From Streptomyces albiflavescens (GTDB taxonomy: Bacteria > Actinomycetota > Actinomycetes > Streptomycetales > Streptomycetaceae), in the NCBI RefSeq assembly GCF_014645835.1, contig NZ_BMMM01000005.1, positions 427,733 through 491,732 on the forward strand: 64,000 bases of DNA. The letters are read 5' to 3'. Of this stretch, positions 59,133 through 64,000 are shown piece after piece. How positions within the stretch are numbered: the stretch's first letter is position 1; each line of letters begins with the position of its first letter. Both the position numbers and the translations under genes were made by a program. The notes under the pieces are model-generated. The model saw only the letters and a list, made by a program, of their open reading frames with translations. It made no database searches and was not told where the DNA came from.

Positions 59133-59672
59133 TTGGGTGGGAACTCGATGAAACCGCATGCCGCGCTCCAAGGCGAGCCATGGTCTCTTCAGAGTAAAGG
59201 GACTCGAAGAGGGGATAGGGCATTGCAATTGAGGCGTACCGGAATGGTCATGGGCACAGCCGCGCTCACCATGCTGGCAATTCCGACCAACGCTCACGCA
59301 GTAGGGATCGCCTGTGGCGGGGGTGTATCGACCGGCCGTGTAGCCGTCAATGGCTGCATCAGCGCTCAGCGGGGATCTGTCGGCGCCTTCCCCTCACGGG
59401 AGATGACGGCGTACATCAAGGCACGCAACACGGGAACAAAGGGACTGAATGTCTCTTACGAAGCATTTTCGCGTCCCGATGGTGGTTCCTGGGCGAAAGT
59501 TGGCACCGGTCGCGCCTACGTCGGGGCGGGTCAGGAGATCGGCCCTGTCGAAGTGGGAAGCACGACCCGCGTATGCGCCCCCGTGAGGGTCGAGATCCGA
59601 GTGCATGCTCGGGCCGACGGCGCTGCGTGGAGCGGCTGGTCTCCCGCGTCCACGAAGCAATGCCAGACCTGA
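59133..59672 (+). CDS. Small secreted hypothetical protein
   Basis: The frame can start at 59133, but a signal-peptide-like region (M-G-T-A-A-L-T-M-L-A-I-P, then N-A-H-A-V) appears near residue 40-55. The true start may thus be a downstream codon such as ATG 59244 or a TTG near 59223. The mature part (about 120 residues) has three or four Cys (I-A-C-G-G-G, N-G-C-I-S-A, R-V-C-A-P-V, K-Q-C-Q-T) likely to form disulfides. No known domain was recognised. Confidence 0.6.
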   Translation: MGGNSMKPHAALQGEPWSLQSKGTRRGDRALQLRRTGMVMGTAALTMLAIPTNAHAVGIACGGGVSTGRVAVNGCISAQRGSVGAFPSREMTAYIKARNTGTKGLNVSYEAFSRPDGGSWAKVGTGRAYVGAGQEIGPVEVGSTTRVCAPVRVEIRVHARADGAAWSGWSPASTKQCQT

Positions 59673-59914
59673 GCAGCTGTCTTTCATCCCGGCGCCTGAG
59701 GGGAACCACGCATCGGGGCGAGGGCGTCACGTGATCGTGACGATGTGCCACGGCGGCATCAGCGCCTCCGCGTGCGCAGGTCAGAGTGGCGGCGTCCGCT
59801 GCGCGGTCACGTGCACCTTGGCCGGAACACATGACCAGACGGCGGCCACCCGCACGTCCGCTGAACAGCACAACCAGAGATCAAGATTCGAGTGTTCGGA
59901 TGCTGCAAGGCAGC

Positions 59915-60415
59915 TCAGGCGGCAACCAGTGAGGCGTTGATCCGACTGACGGCACGCAGGATCTCGTCTCGGTTCTTCGCTCGCTTGATCCATGCCGGAA
60001 GGCGGGCCACCAAAGTCATCTGCTGTCCGGTGTCGTACCAGGGCGCTCGTTCCCGCAGCGATGCTTGGACGAAACGGCGGATCAGGTCGAGATGTTCGAG
60101 GTTGTACGCCCACAACCATCCATGCCGGGTCTCCACCTGTAGCCACAGCGGCATACCGAAGTACGGATCCGTCGCGGGTTGAGCTGTGCCACGGGAGAGC
60201 GCGACAAGACGGCCGCTCCACACCCGTGACAGTCCGCAACCACGGCAGACCAGACGCCGCGGCCGGAACAGTGTCCGAGCTCCGCGACCGGGGTCTTCGG
60301 GTGCTGGAATGACGCGTGCGGCCTTCGCGCAGCCGGGGCATCGCACCATGATTGAGCTGATGAAGTCGTACTCGGTGCTGCGCGGATCCCGGAACCGGCG
60401 GGAGAACAAGGCCAT
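59915..60415 (-). CDS. Zinc-ribbon hypothetical protein
   Basis: A 166-residue protein starting at ATG 60415. Two CxxC pairs are seen (M-V-R-C-P-G-C-A-K, then L-V-C-R-G-C-G-L-S-R), forming a zinc ribbon. Downstream are P-Y-F-G-M-P-L-W-L-Q-V, then W-A-Y-N-L-E-H-L-D-L-I and V-S-R-I-N-A-S-L. The family is not known to me by name; it could act on nucleic acids or as a toxin/antitoxin-associated protein. It is alone between the secreted protein and the acetyltransferase. Confidence 0.68.
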   Translation of the reverse strand: MALFSRRFRDPRSTEYDFISSIMVRCPGCAKAARVIPAPEDPGRGARTLFRPRRLVCRGCGLSRVWSGRLVALSRGTAQPATDPYFGMPLWLQVETRHGWLWAYNLEHLDLIRRFVQASLRERAPWYDTGQQMTLVARLPAWIKRAKNRDEILRAVSRINASLVAA

Positions 60416-60685
60416 GCGGCGAGTATGCAACTGCCCCGCAAACCAGCGCATCCCGATTCGATCGCTCAGCTCAGGCCCGCCGGCCACCCTGCCAGTGGCA
60501 TTTCCTTGTGGACGCCTTCTGCAACCATCCGCTCCGCCACCCCCGGGACCGCGCTGGGACCGGGCGCTGCTGTGACCGGCCGCGGGCCCGGCCATAATTC
60601 GTTTGACCCAACCAGGGGTCGACGCCGCATTGTGGCGCGACACCGCAAGTCGTGGTGCCGGCATCCTGGGGAGGCAGCGGCAGCA

Positions 60686-61909
60686 ATGGAGATACGTCCC
60701 ACGACCGACCAGGACCTCGAGGTCTTCGTCGACACACTCCATGCCGCGTTCGGACGCTTCCCGGAATCCCCGACCGAGGGCGGCGGCGGGGTCTTCTGGT
60801 CGGCGTTCGAAATGGACCGCAACCTGCTCGCCGTGACGGCGGACGGGCGGTCCGTCGGCACCGCCGGTGCGTACTCCTTCGAGCTCACCCTGCCCGGTGA
60901 GATCCTCGTCCCGGCCCCCGGGGTGACCGCCGTCGGCGTCCTGCCCTCGCACCGACGCCAGGGCGTGGCCAGCGCGATGATGCGACATCAGCTCACCGAG
61001 CTGCGGGCCCGAGGGGAGCTGCTCTCCGTACTGCTGGCGTCCGAGGCCCTGATCTACCGCAGGTTCGGCTATGGACCGGCGACGTACACGCAGCGGCTGA
61101 CGGTGCCGCGCCACCAGGCCGCCTTCGCCCTCCCGCGGGCACGCGGAACGGGCGAGGCCCCGGCGACCAGCTCGATCGAGCTGCTGCGGCGTGCCGAGTG
61201 CGGCGAGATCCTGGAAGAGGTCTACGACCGGTACCGCCGCGCACAGCCCGGCGCGGTGTCCCGGCCGCACCGCTGGTGGGCCCTGGGCGCGGGGCAGCCT
61301 CCGGTCTCTCCGGCGCCGCGCTACATCGCAGTCCACCGTGACGCCGACGGCGTCCCGGACGGGTACGCCAGCTACTCGATCGGCGAGTCCCCGACACTGA
61401 CGGTCGACGAGACCATCGCCATCGACGACGCCGTCTACACGGCTCTGGCCCGGTTCCTGCTGGAACACGACCTGGTCACTCAGGTCGTGTTCCAGCAGGT
61501 CCCGCCCGACCACCCGCTGCGCTGGCAGCTCGCGGACTTCCGCGCCGCCCAGGTGAACGACGACACCGACTGGCTCTGGGTACGGCTGCTGGACGTCCCG
61601 CGTGCGCTGACCACGCGCGGCTGGTTCACGGACGGCGAGCTCGTCCTCGACGTCGACGACCCGTTCCTCGGCGAGCACGGCCGCTACCTGCTCACCGTCC
61701 GGGACGGGAAGGCCGACTGCGTCCCGACGGACCGGGAGCCCGACCTGTCCCTTGACGTGAGCGACCTGGGCTCGGTCTACCTCGGCGGCACCGCCCCGAG
61801 CACGCTCGTACGTGCCGGACACATCCGGGCCCACCGCCTGGGCGCGGCCACCCTCGCCGACGCCCTCTTCCGCGGCGAGCGCTCCCCGCACTGCCTGCAC
61901 TGGTTCTGA
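60686..61909 (+). CDS. Eis-type GNAT acetyltransferase
   Basis: A 407-residue protein. The N-terminal GNAT domain has the acetyl-CoA motif V-L-P-S-H-R-R-Q-G-V-A-S-A-M-M. A second GNAT-like part and a C-terminal SCP2-like domain (L-S-L-D-V-S-D-L-G-S-V-Y-L-G-G) give the three-part layout of Eis (enhanced intracellular survival) proteins, hexameric acetyltransferases that modify aminoglycosides and other amines in mycobacteria. It ends in C-L-H-W-F, the Eis terminal carboxylate motif. ATG 60686 follows GGGGAGG. The substrate here is unknown. Confidence 0.87.
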   Translation: MEIRPTTDQDLEVFVDTLHAAFGRFPESPTEGGGGVFWSAFEMDRNLLAVTADGRSVGTAGAYSFELTLPGEILVPAPGVTAVGVLPSHRRQGVASAMMRHQLTELRARGELLSVLLASEALIYRRFGYGPATYTQRLTVPRHQAAFALPRARGTGEAPATSSIELLRRAECGEILEEVYDRYRRAQPGAVSRPHRWWALGAGQPPVSPAPRYIAVHRDADGVPDGYASYSIGESPTLTVDETIAIDDAVYTALARFLLEHDLVTQVVFQQVPPDHPLRWQLADFRAAQVNDDTDWLWVRLLDVPRALTTRGWFTDGELVLDVDDPFLGEHGRYLLTVRDGKADCVPTDREPDLSLDVSDLGSVYLGGTAPSTLVRAGHIRAHRLGAATLADALFRGERSPHCLHWF

Positions 61910-62039
61910 CCGCGCGCTCGTCGGCGGTACCCGCTGGGAAACGGAAGTTCCCCTCCACCGCCGTCTTCAGCAGGAACGGCTGGGCCACGATGGCTCGTAC
62001 GAAGGGGTCGAAGTCGGCGAACAGCAGCCGCGGGAGCTC

Positions 62040-62502
62040 CAGACGAGGGGGGCGACCTCATCGTCGGCCAGGGCAACAGATCGGCCATCGGCACCCTCGT
62101 CGACCGCACCACCCGCTACGTCAAGCTCCTACACCTGCCGGACGGACGGGAGCCGAGCACGTCCGCGACGCCCTCTTGCACGCCTTCGCGAGCCTGCTCG
62201 CCGAGCTCGCCCGCTCACTGACCTGGGATCAGGGAAGCGAGATGGGCCGACACGACGAGTTCACCCGCGCCACCAACATCCCGGTCTACTTCTTCGATCC
62301 GGCCAGTCCCTGGCAGCGCGGCTCGAACGAAAACACCAACGGCCTGCTGCGCCAGTACTTCCCGAAGGGCACCGACCTGTCGCTCTACAGCACCGAAGCC
62401 CTCGCCTACATCGCCGCCGAACTCAACGGCCGTCCCCGCAAGGTCCTTGGATGGCAAACGCCCGAGGAGCTCTTCGCTCAGCCCCTCGCCACAATCGAGT
62501 GA
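62040..62502 (+). pseudogene. IS30-family transposase remnant
   Basis: G-D-L-I-V-G-Q-G-N-R-S-A-I-G-T-L-V-D-R-T is read in one frame to about 62150. After a frameshift, L-T-W-D-Q-G-S-E-M, then N-E-N-T-N-G-L-L-R-Q-Y-F-P-K-G-T-D, then L-N-G-R-P-R-K-V-L-G-W complete the DDE domain of an IS30 transposase. The N-terminal helix-turn-helix is absent. It is inactive. Confidence 0.75.
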
Positions 62503-62673
62503 TTCACGAGTTGCGATGATCAGGCGAATCCGCCCAGTGGGATTCGGCACTACTTGGCGATCTTTCGGGCATGATCCGCCAATGGAATTTGGCCCCACCC
62601 AAGTCGCCCGGCATGCTGATTCGATATGCCGGGCGCGACACGCGGGCACGGCGACGGGGCGGGGAGGATCGCG

Positions 62674-63219
62674 TTGATCGTCTGGGTGAACGGTGCGTTC
62701 GGCAGCGGGAAGAGCACCCTGGTGGACGAGTTGCGTCCGCGCTGGCCCGAGGCGCTCGTCTATGACCCGGAGATGGTCGGCTATGTGCTGCGGGAGATCG
62801 TGGAGGTGCCGACCGGCGACTTCCAGGATCTCAGGCTGTGGCGTCGGCAAGTCGCCGACCTGGCGGTGGGTCTGGTCGAGGAGTACCACCGCCCGGTTCT
62901 GGTCCCCATGACCTTGGTCAACCCCGGGTATGTCGGTGAGATCTTCAACGCGTTGAAGGAGGCGGGCATCACCCTCCACCACTTCTTCCTCAAGGTCTCC
63001 CGAGAGGCCCTGGAAAAGCGGATCGACGGACGAAACTTCACCCCGGATGACCCCGAGCAGGACGAGCGGGTCCGACGCTGGTGCAGGGACAGGATCGAAC
63101 CGTGCATGGCCGCAGCCGACACCCTGCCCAGCGACACGGTGTTCCTGGACGGCGAACTGTCGCCGCAGGAGTTGGCCGGGCAGGTGCTGAACCGTGTCGG
63201 CGCAGGCCCGGGCCGGTAG
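62674..63219 (+). CDS. TmrB-like P-loop ATPase / kinase
   Basis: A 181-residue P-loop protein resembling Bacillus TmrB, which confers tunicamycin resistance by an unknown nucleotide-dependent mechanism. Walker A is G-A-F-G-S-G-K-S-T-L, followed by Y-D-P-E-M-V-G-Y and H-H-F-F-L-K-V-S. A TTG at 62674 preceded by GGGGAGG is the most likely start (I-V-W-V-N-G-A-F follows). It is flanked by IS30 and IS21 remnants, so it may have moved with mobile DNA. Other small kinases are an alternative. Confidence 0.75.
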   Translation: MIVWVNGAFGSGKSTLVDELRPRWPEALVYDPEMVGYVLREIVEVPTGDFQDLRLWRRQVADLAVGLVEEYHRPVLVPMTLVNPGYVGEIFNALKEAGITLHHFFLKVSREALEKRIDGRNFTPDDPEQDERVRRWCRDRIEPCMAAADTLPSDTVFLDGELSPQELAGQVLNRVGAGPGR

Positions 63220-63255
63220 GGCATCCGGTGCGGTGATGGCGGTGATGGCCTGCGG

Positions 63256-63412
63256 TCATCCGCCGTCTTGACGGGTCTTGGCATGGGCGAGGCGGTAGGA
63301 GTCGGTGCCGGTCTCGATGATGTTGCCGCCGAAGGTGAGCCGGTCCACGATCGCCGCGCAGAGCCGGTCATCCTGAGCGTCCCACTCGCCGATGCGGGTC
63401 TCGACGTCAAGT
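63256..63412 (-). pseudogene. IS21 helper ATPase (IstB) C-terminal remnant
   Basis: The minus strand reads A-I-V-D-R-L-T-F-G-G-N-I-I-E-T, then D-S-Y-R-L-A-H-A-K-T-R-Q and a TGA at 63256-63258. This is the last segment of IstB-like ATPases of IS21 elements. The upstream ATPase core is missing. Confidence 0.6.
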
Positions 63413-63472
63413 CACAGGTCGGGCTGATCAGCTCGATGGCTCGTTGTCAGTGGCCGCGGGGATACTGGCGTC

Positions 63473-64000
63473 GTGAAGACGTCCTCGTCCACCACAGCCT
63501 GCTCAGCCGAACCTTCCCCCGCCTGGGTCGAGTCGATGGGTGGCCCGCTGATAGCAGTGCCGGTTTCCGCTTTGGCCCAGTGGCGTGGTTGCACAGAGTC
63601 GGGGATGGTCGTCGGCGACGGGAACGTTCGGGACGACTATGACCGCGCCTGCGAGGTAGAGGGTCTGGCCGGGGTGATTGCCGTCGGCGAGGAAGGCGCC
63701 CAAGGACTTGTCTTGGCGGACGAGCCCGCCAGCAGTTGCTATCTCCCGGAGCACCAAGCGTTCGTCCGCTGGCTGGGCGCCAACTGCGAGGCCGATCTGA
63801 TCGCCGCGGCCGAGGCGGTGCTTGCTGACCCCACCACCGCGTGGGAGGAATGCGGTGTCTGGGAGACGGATAGCCAGGCGGTGCTCATGGACTCTGTGAC
63901 AGCCGGGGCCGAGCGGGGTGTCGAGTACCCGGCCGGCGGTGGCCTGCCGGAGCAAGCGCCTGTCCCGATTCGGCCCGGCCGCTGGGCAGTCCGCGCCGTC
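63473..64000 (+). CDS. Imm21-family immunity protein (cut by window end)
   Basis: The plus-strand frame from GTG 63473 is open to the window edge (176 codons). It reads VKTSSSTTACSAEPSPAWVE, then M-G-G-P-L-I-A-V-P-V-S-A-L, W-R-G-C-T-E-S-G-M-V-V-G-D-G, D-Y-D-R-A-C-E-V-E-G-L-A-G, W-E-E-C-G-V-W-E-T-D. This matches the Imm21 family of polymorphic toxin immunity proteins. Imm21 genes usually neutralise a cognate secreted toxin, whose gene is not visible here. The end is outside the window. Confidence 0.75.
   Translation, partial: MKTSSSTTACSAEPSPAWVESMGGPLIAVPVSALAQWRGCTESGMVVGDGNVRDDYDRACEVEGLAGVIAVGEEGAQGLVLADEPASSCYLPEHQAFVRWLGANCEADLIAAAEAVLADPTTAWEECGVWETDSQAVLMDSVTAGAERGVEYPAGGGLPEQAPVPIRPGRWAVRAV

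Noticed and set aside
1..64000. CRISPR arrays, rRNA or tRNA genes
   Set aside because: No regularly spaced direct repeats, rRNA core sequences or cloverleaf-like segments with CCA-type ends were seen by eye; a tRNA scan would settle it.

Overview
The window is chromosomal DNA from a Streptomyces or a very close actinomycete. It is uniformly GC-rich with strong third-position GC bias. It carries mycothiol genes (mshA and S-(hydroxymethyl)mycothiol dehydrogenase), a DUF1707 protein, an RsbW-like ATPase, an ECF sigma/anti-sigma pair, VanR/VanS-like regulators and a TTA (bldA-type) codon. No rRNA, tRNA or CRISPR array was seen.

Layout. 1-4.3 kb: end of a glycerol-linked operon (FAD-linked oxidase, GlpP-like antiterminator, ABM monooxygenase), then a graveyard of remnants (alcohol dehydrogenase start, group II intron with an intact domain V, maleylpyruvate isomerase-like and RidA pseudogenes, IS3/IS5 pieces). 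4.3-15.4 kb: small hypothetical, VanZ, VanR/VanS-like pair, GT39-type membrane glycosyltransferase, dnaE2 remnant, glyoxalase-fold protein, MFS exporter divergent from a LysR regulator, DUF1707 protein, ISL3 remnant. 15.4-49.9 kb: the core, a very large one-carbon / methylamine catabolic region. 50-61.9 kb: anti-sigma-like ATPase with a Cys-rich partner, an ECF sigma/anti-sigma pair divergent from a cupredoxin/phosphoesterase/membrane operon, hypotheticals, and an Eis-type acetyltransferase. 62-64 kb: IS30 and IS21 remnants around a TmrB-like kinase, and an Imm21-type immunity protein cut by the window end.

How the core works together. Choline is oxidised to glycine betaine (BetA, BetB); betaine is also imported (ProV-ProW-ProX). 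A Rieske monooxygenase with its ferredoxin and reductase (GbcAB-like) demethylates betaine to dimethylglycine. Dimethylglycine oxidase gives sarcosine, and heterotetrameric sarcosine oxidase (SoxB, a SoxD-SoxA fusion, SoxG) gives glycine. SHMT (GlyA) and serine deaminase (SdaA) take glycine to serine and pyruvate. Methyl groups leave as formaldehyde (mycothiol-dependent dehydrogenase plus an MBL hydrolase) or as methylene-THF (FolD, MTHFR, two PurU, FolP), with formate as an end product (FdhD is the formate dehydrogenase maturation factor). Two near-identical IclR regulators lie in the region. Almost every transcription unit of the core begins near a 17-bp palindrome of the form GTTGC-N7-GCAAC, best consensus GTTGCGTATAGCGCAAC. 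I infer that this is the operator of one or both IclR proteins, defining a single regulon.

The most unusual points are this shared operator (overlapping the start codon of both iclR genes), a GcvH-like protein whose lipoyl lysine is replaced by Thr, an in-frame SoxD-SoxA fusion whose linker looks like a mobile intergenic palindrome, duplicated purU and iclR genes with one decayed and one intact reductase copy, and a moaA pseudogene that has lost its Fe-S motif.
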